This document shows positions 44,740 to 54,832 of a stretch of DNA of 64,000 nt, piece after piece. How positions within the stretch are numbered: position 1 is the first letter of the stretch; each line of letters starts with the position of its first letter. Below the pieces are notes generated by a model. It was not told the DNA's origin and made no database searches. It saw nothing but the letters and a program-made list of their open reading frames with translations. A program made the translations under genes and the position numbers. The stretch comes from Isoetes taiwanensis (lineage: Eukaryota; Streptophyta; Lycopodiopsida; Isoetales; Isoetaceae), in NCBI GenBank assembly GCA_021234155.1, contig JAJEKV010000333.1:62001-126000 (forward strand). Direction: 5' to 3'.

Positions 44740-46650
44740 ACATAAGGTAGAAAACATTCATAAAGCAAAAACTAAGATCCCATATCATCAAATTATTCCA
44801 TACAAAAAGGCAACTATCATAATGTGTTTAAATATTTAAAATGTTTAAATGATTTGTTAAAGAACTAAATATCATTCAAACCCCCTTTTTGTCTTTGGCA
44901 TCCTAATAGTTGTGTATGCATATAGCATACCCAATAGACCCATTGCTCACTATGATACAATAACCAGATATCCATTATAAAAAACGAGAGAATATATGCC
45001 AAGTAATTAGTGAAATGTAAAGAATATGTAGAGATTTGAAGCTGTGAAATCACATAGAGGCACGAGATCGCTATATTTTTCTATCCTATATTAGATCAAA
45101 ACGGCTAGAACTTGTATCCATACAATATCTTTATTAAAAGATATACTCAAGTGTGAGTGATCTAAGGGAATACACCATCATAACTAGCATTTTTTTTAGA
45201 GTTTCCCACAGTTTAGAGTTTCCCACAGTTTCCCACAGAATACGCTTGAAATTGTATGCAACATATTTAAAAGCTCTTACCACCAAACCACAGTATTACA
45301 ATGGCCACGAAAAAGCAAAATAAAAACAAACTCTTCACAAGTAATTCAGATGGAATTTTGAAGTTTGCTCTATCTTCTGAAGTTAGACATTCCTCTAATA
45401 ACATTTCTTTTATCACCAGCAATTTCTCCCCTTTCACTTTGTTACCACAATCAAATGTTTCTGAATCTTGAATCACCTTGTCATCATACTCTGCATTTAT
45501 TGCACCATGATCTTTCTCACTATTGTTTCCAGAGAACTTATTCATTCCTGAATGTCAATCAGTCAGTTCCTGTTCAAATTCCCTTGTTCTTTTCTGATAA
45601 CAATGACATTGTAACTACTTTCTATTTTGTAACTTATTCAAGTGTTCCATGTCGTCATCTTTCGATTGGCGAAGCCTCAAGTCTTATTTTCCGTGGCCAA
45701 CCGTAGAACTCGAAAATTGTTTCTGAGCTTGAGCATTTCCGTCTTCAATATGGTCCATGTACCGAGGTTCATATTCAACGTGTAAACTCCAAAGCATCGC
45801 TATAATAGACGCCAGCTTTGCCTTCAGCAATATATTCTCCACCTCCAACTTACTGACCCCAGCTATGTCATTCGTATCCCGCCTTCATATGAACCTTCTC
45901 CGTCCTCTCTTCACTATTCAAGCATACCAGTAATCTCGCACAGGTCGTCTAAAACTAACCTATAACTTACCAGTCTTTTTCTCAAACACGTTATCATACA
46001 CATCACTTCGTTGACAAATACCACCACTAAATTTACCAGTTGTCATGCCATCAATAGATTTATCACTTGTTAAACATCATTTCAGTAACAAATATTAGCA
46101 ATAAGTTTCACGCGTAAGTTTAATCATGGATACAAACTGGAATATTATCATCCAAATCACTTCATATAAGTACCTCTCGCTATTACTAATTAACCAAAAT
46201 TTACTGTGTACCATGGAAGCACCTTCATAAAGAAAACACATAGGGTTTGAGAACAAAATCCCAAACACAAAGACAACTTCACAACAAAAAGTCAAAGTTT
46301 CTAATAGATGACATAATATCAATTTCAAATTAACTACTTAGTTAGATCGACCACAGCAGAGTTGCAGCTCCTTTATGCAAACGATAACTATACGTTGTCC
46401 ACTGGACATTCCAAGCTGAACTGATTAAACTCTCCTCCCAATCTCATTTTAGACCTCTTTATTCCGCTTCATGACAACCTCGATTCAGCTTCCCAATCTA
46501 TAGATGTGACTTCACGAACCACAACTCAGGACTCTTGAATCCATTGTATTCTCATTCGAACTACGCTTAGTCGGAATATTTTGCTAATCCAAAGGTGCTC
46601 CATAAAGAGAGAATAATATTCTTGTTGATTATTCTCCGCAACCCATAACC
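44740..46650. other. no gene recognised
   Basis: Flank of the Helitron. TTTAGAGTTTCCCACAG is tandemly repeated at about 45197-45240. Minus-strand frames are probably the far end of the Helitron-borne DNA but show no clear domain. Confidence 0.4.
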
Positions 46651-48470
46651 AAGTTAATTTCTATCACAAAATCATCAATGAGTAATCTCACCCCAATCTT
46701 ATCTTACATTATCCCTCATTTTGACATCTCATTTTGCAAATCGCCCTAAGATTTGTTCTCCTTCATTATTGAAGATAGTAACTACAATTTCTCTGTTGCA
46801 TCTCCCAACGTTGTATGGAATATATACGATCATAATAATGACATCACACATCCATTCAAACCAATTGGTAAATCGAGCTCTCACCTCTTTAATGGTTCAA
46901 GAGTCAGCCCACATTTCGCAGAGACCAAAATTATGATTCTCGCCATTTACCTTCTTACCGCATCTTAGACATGCCTCATACCACATTGGTGGTTTGGATC
47001 AATAAACGTTATGCACGCGAACATTGAAATACTCAATCTTCACAAGAAGCGCTTTAGAATAAGCGATCGCAAAAAGCGAGGAATCAACATACCTCATACT
47101 AACAACCTATCGCCCATCCCCAAATGTAAGGTTGTAATATGTCCGATACAAATGCACGATCATGCAATGTACCTGCCGGGCGCCGTTGTACACTTCTCGT
47201 CCTCTTGCTCATACCTTTCGTGGTGGTTGAATTAGCATGTTACAATATTTAAAGGGAAGTCACATAACCCATACCATGTAACGAAGGGCAAGAGCTTGAA
47301 GCGCTGTTTGGATTTAATTCCATCATTGTTTTATTTGTTGTTGACAAAGACACACCTCGCGTAAGACACTATCTAATCGCTAGTTTCAATCAGCAATTTA
47401 ATTCAATCAATAGTATTAGTAGAACCTCGAATTTGCTAGCTCGAACACTCCAGTCAAGATTACTATTGGGATGTCACACAACATTTTATGCATGGCTTCT
47501 CTCCTTCATTCACACAAAGAAGATCTCCCCATAGGCTCACACTTACACTTTTCCATTGGAATATGTTTCCTTTGTTAGAAAATATCCCACACGTGTTGTA
47601 TTCATAAAATACCTTTCATCAAGGAGGCCGATGGTACGCTTTTAAAACATCTTGCTTATCATATTTCCTACCAATGCTTTTACGACACGTAGACCGAAAG
47701 CAAACAATTCCAATGACATCCGCAAAGGTGAGAAATTATACAATGTATTCTATCGCAATACCATAACAAACAAATCGGAAAGTATTTCATGTACCAAAGA
47801 CCACTTTCCCATCAAGGTACTTGTGCAATTCATCTACTTTTGCAAACTTCGCTCCATTGAGTTTCCCACCTCCGCAAGTCCCATCACCTGGCAACTTCAA
47901 TTATTGATCGCGGCATCAAGCGTTATCCGATAGTCATGGTTTACGGTTGTATATCGTTTGTTCGCAGGCCGAACAACTCCTTTAGAGATGTAATACACCT
48001 ACATGTCCACAAAGAACTTCAACGACTACCTCTATTCATGACATAATCCCCAATTTATCCATCAACCTATAACCTACCTTCATCAACTCAAGTCTGTTGT
48101 AGAATTTGTCAGCTGCCTCGTCAAACATTGTTGCTTGAATTTCCGTTCCTTGTATATATTAAGACGACTCTCTAAATATTCATAAAGCAAAGGAAGTAAG
48201 AATCCAATCAATTCAAATTTGCATACATCCTTGTCTCTTAGGTCCACATTAAGCAATTTCCCCTTGCCTGGTCTTCGCCTATTCTCAAACTCTCATAAAG
48301 GTCCTTTCCACATTACTTTTACTTTAATTGTCCAATTTGCTTGGTAAGGAGTTAATTGAACCAATGCACAAATTGTTCTCCCACTTCCTATGTTTTCAGC
48401 ATCATTTGTACTGCAACATTTCCTCAAAATAAAAATCCTTACATACACAAGAAAAGAGATCACATCAAGG
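46650..48470 (-). pseudogene. RPA70-like single-stranded-DNA-binding protein, Helitron-associated
   Basis: On the minus strand OB-fold blocks of replication protein A large subunit appear in order. DNA-binding domain A: ALVQLTPYQANWTIKVKV (about 48365), GKGKLLNVDLRDKD, and YYISKGVVRPANKRYTTVNH (about 47995). Domain B: FAKVDELHKYLDGKVVF (about 47835). Domain C with its zinc ribbon: WYEACLRCGKKVNGENHNFG (about 46970), then VVTIFNNEGEQILGRF (about 46770). Many stops and frameshifts. Plant Helitrons often carry RPA70-like ORFs beside RepHel, and it has the same orientation as the helicase next to it. Confidence 0.75.
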
Positions 48471-48739
48471 GATACCTCATCATCATGCACACACTAACAG
48501 ATCAGCCCACTTAGAATTACGTAGTCTGCTGCGAACACAACTAAACACAATTTTTCGTAACACATTTAAAGTTATCAAAACTCCATCACAAATAATGGCG
48601 GAAAAAAATTACCAACTATTCAAGCAATTCTCTAAAAACAACATTTCTAGTCGTTACAGATGTGAGTATGCGGGCTTGAGCTTGACGCCTATGTAATCTT
48701 AAAAAGGGCAAAGGCCGGTGGTGGAAGAAATCACCGACA

Positions 48740-51100
48740 AATCACATGTATATTTTCTCGAGCTCGTGGTCCTCATGCCCAAGAAGTCGGACATCCACAA
48801 ATCTGTTGTGCATTTCCCGTATAAATGCCTCTAGCATTCTTCACAAGCCCTTTACTAACATCCAACAATCTCATAATTTGACACACAGCTCCTACTTTAA
48901 GACAAAGCGTGTGTTTGGGCAAAGTCGGGTGATCATAACTATCAAGAAACTCATTTTCAGCAACAGCGCTTGTGTGAATTACCTGGTCACTTCCACTTAT
49001 GGAATCCTGAGAATAATATCTCTTTTCCAGACCTGGCATACGATGAAGAATAGACCTGTTAAACTCATCCACATGCACATTTAATGGAGATAAAAATGCT
49101 CTTCTTTCACACAAAGTTGGTCTACAAACAACATCTGCCGGGTATAAGAATTCCCGTGCCTCTTCCATAGATGTTGTTGTCGAAAACAAATCAAATGTCA
49201 CAACATCTGATTGCCAATTCTCACCTATGGACGACACTAATGTTATTAACTCTGGGTCCCCAGCATTTCTAACTGATACATCTAACTTGTGAATAATAAA
49301 TGCTCTCCAAATCTCAGATGATTTAATAGAAGCAGCTACTGTTGCACTTCTCCCTGCACCTGGTACTATGGGCGCTATCTGCCTAAAGTCGTCTGCACCA
49401 CAAAACATTTTCCTCCAAATGGAACATCATTTCTACACAATTCCTATAGAATCACACTTGCTGATTCAATCGCAGCTCTATTTGCCATCGCAAATTCATC
49501 CCAAATGATTAAATGGCATTCAATCAGCAAGCTCGCTTTTCGTGACGTGGCCTCAATAGTCGAGTGCACAACAACACTATTCTCGATTGTGAATTTGAAA
49601 CAATGAGTGTGCAGCTTCCTCCTCCCCGGTATAACAGGCCAGCCAATGCGCTTCTTGCATGTGGCAAAACAATCAACGGGACCTTTCGATTAACAAACAT
49701 ATAGCATTGAGTAGGAAAATCTTACACTGTGCCAAGCTTTCCCATCAATAAACACAGGTCTTTTTATCCCCGGCCCGCACCGTCTTTTTCGAACATAATC
49801 ATATATTCGTCCTTAATTCACGCTCATCTTATGACGATCTTTTTTACTCTTCTATGTAAGATCTATGGTGAGGAAACTTTGACAACTCTTGCAACACTAG
49901 TCGTGGACCGAATATGGATTTCAGGCAGCCCAAAGCCCGACAACACTAGAGCCATGTTGCACAAGCACATTTTCAATGCACAAAGAGCTTGCCGCTTCGC
50001 AAGCAAAGTGCCCGTCTACGAAAATATCATGGAACTTGTTTATCAGCTCATCATGAAAATTCGACCACAACTCACTTGCCGGAGCACCATCAAGGATAAG
50101 CAATGAAAAAAGGAAACGAATCGCGATGGCATTTGCAACGCCAACACCGCCTCTTGCATTGTCAACCGGCTCGATCTATCATGCAATAAACCCATAATGA
50201 TTTACCACTTCTTGATAGGTATCATAGGTAGTCCATTATACTTCTTTAAGTCTTCCCAACACCTCACTGGAGTATGCAGCAAGACAATTATCGCAAATAG
50301 AATAGCTCCCCTCACATTGGCATCACCAACCTTATTCTACAAATAAGGGTTTGCTTACTTCTCTTAGAACTATGTTCCTAGGAAGTCTATGCCTAGGTAG
50401 TTAAAGGTGATCACCATCACTATACGTTCTATCTCTACAGGATACAAAGTCGCTCTTGTTCATAGTAATCGAAGATAGGTTAGCTCGGAGAATTCTATAG
50501 CGAGGCCTCAAGAAATAACGATCAAGCAACGAAGCGCTGTTGGGCCTCCTATATGATCTACTCGTTCTTTGTTGACAATGAAGTGGAAGACACTTAACAC
50601 CAGGATACTTTTCTGTGAACCGATTTCGATGGAGATGAAGTCTCGCAAGAGGCACGGGCCCATCGTTGATGATTACCCTTCCGTTCACCGTGTTCCATTA
50701 CCTCCGGTCGATCGTAGTGCCTTGAACTCTCTCGGATCGGACCGCGTCGACTTCCGTTCTTCGCTTACCTCTTTGCATGCCACGTAATCTTTGCCGATGA
50801 GAAGTAATCTATGCATGCCAAGGGGCCAAACAGCCATGGACCAGCTGGGACGGATCTGATCCATCAAAAGGTTCGAAAAGTACATGATCCACGTCCTCCC
50901 AACCACTGGATAGGTGAGGCGTATCTCCGAGACGCCAAATCAGCATTTGAATGCCATCGATTGTATACTCTATACTCCATTCCTTTGGGTGGCACGTGCT
51001 CTACATACCTAATGGGTTCGAGAAGTCTATATTGTTTTGCGAACAATAGCAAGCCTGGTGAGTTGACAACCATTCAAGAGGGTGCGCTCTGGAGGCTTAC
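48740..51100 (-). pseudogene. Helitron Pif1-type helicase (RepHel C-terminal part)
   Basis: Read from high to low coordinates: CWEDLKKYNGLPM (about 50265), LWSNFHDELINKF (about 50060), FIDGKAWHS where the Walker A loop GPGGTGKT is expected (about 49740), LIIWDEFAMANRAAIESASV (Walker B, about 49510), CGADDFRQIAPIVPGAGRSA (about 49400), VVTFDLFSTTTSMEEAREFL, LNVHVDEFNRSILHRMPGLE, and KHTLCLKVGA...LLDVSKGL (about 48890). These are the ordered motifs of plant Helitron helicases. The 48773-49408 stretch of 211 codons is still open; upstream it is broken. Walker A is lost, and no Rep (HUH) domain is found further upstream because the hairpin arrays begin there. Confidence 0.85.
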
Positions 51101-51126
51101 TCCCTTTTCAATTATCTGTTTGTATA

Positions 51127-51181
51127 TATCTAAAGTGCCCCTAAAATGGCGGCGATATCATCCTAGTGGGCACTTTAGATA
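51127..51181. repeat. 14-bp perfect inverted repeat at Helitron/hairpin-array junction
   Basis: TATCTAAAGTGCCC (51127-51140) and GGGCACTTTAGATA (51168-51181) with a 27-bp loop. The right half (GCACTTTAGATAC) recurs at the start of block B near 52393. Confidence 0.75.
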
Positions 51182-51225
51182 CAAAACAGGATAAACAAAA
51201 GAGACTAAGCCAGCCGAATCGAGTG

Positions 51226-51654
51226 CAAGCATTGAGGCGTCCCAATCTTTGCTTTCATGCCTCTTTTGGACAATGGAACTTAGCATGCAAACTAAGCTAC
51301 ATTGCCCAAAAAGGCGGGGAAAGAAAGACGGGAAGTCTCCATGCTTGAACTCATCATGAATCCCAAATCGACTGAGTGCAAGCATCGAGACTTCCCAAAC
51401 CTTGCTTTCACCCTCTTTGGACAATGGAACTTAGTATGTAAACTAAGCTACATTGCCCAAAGAGGAGGCTAAAGAAAGATCTGGAAGTGTCGATGCTTGA
51501 ACTCATCTTGAATTCCCAAATCGACTGAGTGCAAGCATCAAGACTTCCCAAACCTTGCTTTCACCCCTCTTTTTCGACAATGGAACTTAGCATGTAAACT
51601 AAGCTACATTGCCCAAAGAGGAGGGAAAGAAAGATTGGGAAGTCTCGATGCTTG
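51226..51654 (+). repeat. array A: three tandem ~122-bp imperfect hairpins
   Basis: Hairpins at 51226-51347, 51379-51499 and 51532-51654, period 153 bp. Each has arms of about 58 bp, a 6-nt loop (ATGYAA) inside ACTTAG...CTAAG, and outer arm ends CAAGCATCGAGACTTCCCAA / TTGGGAAGTCTCGATGCTTG. Spacers contain CCCAAATCGACTGAG. No coding potential. Confidence 0.9.
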
Positions 51655-51864
51655 AACTCAAAGAATCACTAACATCCAATGAACCCACGAGTAATCGCAA
51701 GCAACCACGAGCCCGATATCATCCGCGACCTTGGCATTGCAACCTCACACAATCCTTTGAACAACACACAAAAATATTCAACCTACTACCGCTACCCAAA
51801 TCCTAGAATAAAATACATTCACTCACCAACACAACCTTACTTATCACAATCCAAAAATACTATA

Positions 51865-52165
51865 GCGGGGTGAATACTTTTGGAGCCCTCAAAATACCTT
51901 CACTTTGGGTACTTTTAAAACTGGTACTTTCTATTTTTTTCTTCCCATTAAAATCTATTTAAAAATTTTGAATTGAAGGTCAATAACATGTCAATCTATA
52001 GTATTAGAGGATAACAATACTATTAAAGACTAAAATTAATGAATCAACTCTCAAACTTATTGTTTATTGAGACATTTATGCAACAACCAGTCTTTGGGTA
52101 CTTTTGGGTAGTTTTGCACTCCCTAAAAAGAACTTTAGATGGTACACCCTAGTATGCTTTCACCC
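51865..52165. mobile_element. 301-bp MITE-like insertion, only in block A
   Basis: Block B reads CCAAAAATACCATAACCTTA without interruption; block A has 301 extra bp between CTATA and TAACCTTA. The TA is duplicated (51863-51864 and 52166-52167), and the ends GGGGTGAA and TTCACCC are inverted. TA duplication is typical of Tc1/mariner (Stowaway-type) MITEs. Confidence 0.65.
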
Positions 52166-52385
52166 TAACCTTACTCGGACACGCGTAGATGACAGCCACC
52201 CGCCACCCTCCCATGCAGTGCGGCTCCCAAATCCACTCACGAAACCCTCCAAGCCGTCCCCTGCACATACAAAGTAACATCAACAACAAACAAACTACTC
52301 AACATATGTAAATAGTCCCCGTAAATTTAAGGCGTCACAAATTTAAGTAAATTTCAAGAAGTGCATAATTTTATGTACTTCAAGA

Positions 52386-53316
52386 ACCATTGCACTTTAG
52401 ATACAACAAACAGGACAAACAAAAGAGACTAAGCCAATACCGAGGTGCAAGCATTGAGACGTCCCAATCTTTGCTTTCACGCCACTTTGGACAATGGAAC
52501 TTAGCATGCAAACTAAGCTACATTGCCCAAAGAGGCGGGGGAAAGAAAGACTGGGAAGTCTCCATGCTTGAACTCATCATGAATTCCCAAATCGACCTGA
52601 GTGCAAGCATCGAGACTTCCCAAACCTTGCTTTCACCCCTCTTTGGACAATGGAACTTAGTATGTAAACTAAGCTACATTGCCCAAAGAGGAGGCGAAAG
52701 AAAGACTGGGAAGTGTCGATGCTTGAACTCATCGCGAATTCCCATATCGACCTGAGTGCAAGCATCGAGACTTCCCAAACCTTGCTTTCACCCCTCTTTC
52801 GACAATGGAACTTAGCATGTAAACTAAGCTACATTGCCCAAAGAGGAGGGGAAAGAAAGATTGGGAAGTCTCGATGCTTGAACTCATCAATCACTAACAT
52901 CCAATGAACCCACAGAATCGCAAGCAACCACGAGCTTGATATCATCCGCGGCCTTGGCATTGCAACCTCACACTCCAATCCTACACACAAAAATATTCAA
53001 CCTACTACCTGCTACCCAAATCCTAGAATACTTAATACACCAGCAGACTCACCAACACAACCTTACTTATCACAATCCAAAAATACCATAACCTTACCAG
53101 ACAATGTAGATGACACCACCTGACCACCCTCCCATGCACGGCACGCTCCCAAATCCACTCACGAAACCCTCCAAGCCGTCCCCTGCACATACAAAGTAAC
53201 ATCAACAGCAAACAAACTACTCAACATATATAAATAGTCCCCGTAAATTTAAGGCGTCACAAATTTAAGTAAATTTCAAGAAGTGCATAATTTTATGTAC
53301 TTCAAGAACCATCGCA
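52386..53316 (+). repeat. duplicated block B (hairpin array plus flank)
   Basis: Direct copy of block A without the 301-bp insertion. A third, more diverged copy of the flank only, without the hairpin triplet, is at about 54300-54640. Confidence 0.85.
52448..52880 (+). repeat. array B: three tandem ~122-bp imperfect hairpins
   Basis: Hairpins at 52448-52570, 52604-52725 and 52759-52880, period 155 bp. B1 is closest to A1, B2 to A2 and B3 to A3, so the triplet existed before the block was duplicated. B3 has a perfect 20-bp outer stem, CAAGCATCGAGACTTCCCAA with TTGGGAAGTCTCGATGCTTG. Confidence 0.9.
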
Positions 53317-53650
53317 CATACGAACCGTTAGGTTTTATGCCAAAATCTATATGATCTCATCAAGTAGCTACAAAATTATGACCAGGCATTGAGGTTTGCT
53401 CCTTTACAATGATAGAAAGGCCATGCTTTTGCAAAGCAAGGTCTCCAAACAGAAGTGGAGTGTATATTCATCACTCATACACTTTCGGATCTTAATCCCA
53501 TCTCACATCTTTGCCCAATTATAAATCCGCTAGTCAATTACACGTCTTCTTAGTCCGTTGCTTTCATCTTTGAACTTAAAAAATCAAGCAGACATATCTA
53601 TTCTCGCCACTCTTAAACTCAACCGTGGTGTCAACAATCGTGAAGACTGA

Positions 53651-54280
53651 AAGGTATTCTAAGCCAAATTTGCATACCATCTGCACCTATACTCATTTCG
53701 CCTCAATCTTCTAAGCTCATGAACAAAGTATATCTAACTTACAGATAGCAAGCCCGACCCAGAGGCCTGCAGACAGTCAGGGCCACTTCCCTTTACAATG
53801 TTCGACCAAGATATCTCGAAGGAGAGTCTCTCGGACTATCGACCGGGCACCTGAAGAATGCAAAGAGCCGCCACATCGCCTTTCTCGCATTCTTTGTGCC
53901 GGCAGCCTTAGATGCATTCTTGATTTCGTGAGTCAAGAATCCCTCAACCAACCAACAATCCAAAATGTACACTCCACGTTTCTCGCCTTTGCGAAGTGAG
54001 AGAAATTCATACCACTCGCAAGTCGCAGAAGAAGGCCCCTAACACTTTCTTGATTGTTGGCAAGTGAGGCATTCTTGACTCGCTTGGTCGAAAGCCGGGC
54101 TGACTACTGCAGGACTCGGGTCGGCTCGATACCTAAGTGCAAGGATTTGTAGCTTTCAAATGGACACATTTTCCATCGTCGACCAACGGAAGGTATCGTA
54201 AGCCAAATTTGCATACCATCTCCACCTATACTCGTTTAAGCCTCAATCTTCTAACATCATCAACAAAGTATATATAACTT
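53651..54280. repeat. direct repeat pair enclosing a large inverted repeat
   Basis: A ~90-bp direct repeat (53651-53740 and 54190-54280; AAGCCAAATTTGCATACCAT in both) encloses an inverted repeat: 53749-53810 (AGCCCGACCC...CTGCAG) pairs with 54081-54128 (CTGCAGGACTCGGGTCGGCT), and 53929-53965 (GTGAGTCAAGAAT) with 54050-54083 (ATTCTTGACTCGC). The middle adds a small stem GAATGCAAAGA/TCTCGCATTC-like (about 53855-53892). Confidence 0.7.
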
Positions 54281-54299
54281 GAATCAATCGTACTCTAGA

Positions 54300-54640
54300 C
54301 CTTCGCATTACAACCTCACACTCCGGTCCTTTCAAACACGCATACACACACAAATATCCAACCTACTACCTGCTACCCAAATCCTAGAATGTTTAACACA
54401 CAAAGCAAACTCACGGGACAACCTTCCTCATGACAATCCAAAAATACCATGACCTTACCAACCAATGTAAATAACAGCCACCCTCCCTTTGCCTCGTCAC
54501 GCTTTATGAATTACCACTCCACGAAAAACCTTATTCTCGAATCAGGTACCCTACACATACAAAGCGACACCAACATCAAACAAACTGCTCAATATATAAA
54601 TAATCCCCTTAAATTTAAGCCCTCACAATTTTATAACTAA
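54300..54640 (+). repeat. third, diverged copy of the block flank
   Basis: AACCTACTACCTGCTACCCA, ATCCTAGAAT, ACAATCCAAAAATACCAT and CCTTAAATTTAAG repeat the order seen at 52960-53280. No hairpin triplet precedes it. Confidence 0.75.
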
Positions 54641-54832
54641 GTTTCAAACTTTCACTACTTCCAAATATACAATCGGAAATATTAAGCGGGAGAACTTGAA
54701 GATCATTACTCCTTTGTAATGCATAAACTCTCATATAATCCTTGAATCTAGTAACTAGATCAATTCTATAATTAAGTCTCAAACTTTCACTACTTCCAAA
54801 TATAACGAGAACATTAAAATGGGACAACTTGA
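54631..54832 (+). repeat. direct repeat, ~68 bp, two copies
   Basis: TCAAACTTTCACTACTTCCA with flanks occurs at 54631-54700 and 54765-54832. Confidence 0.7.

Larger units (their letters stand above)
51168..52392 (+). repeat. duplicated block A (hairpin array plus flank)
   Basis: The block runs from GCACTTTAGATAC to AAGAACCATTGCAC and is repeated directly as block B (52386-53316). Downstream of the hairpins the blocks share, for example, TTGGCATTGCAACCTCACAC, CTACCCAAATCCTAGAATA and GTAAATTTAAGGCGTCACAA. Confidence 0.85.

Noticed and set aside
51226-52880. CRISPR-like array
   Set aside because: Units are 122-bp hairpins with nearly constant spacers in plant nuclear DNA, not short repeats with unique spacers.
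51166-52907. Short proteins encoded by the hairpin arrays
   Set aside because: The frames on both strands are mirror consequences of the inverted repeats and are not conserved between the units.
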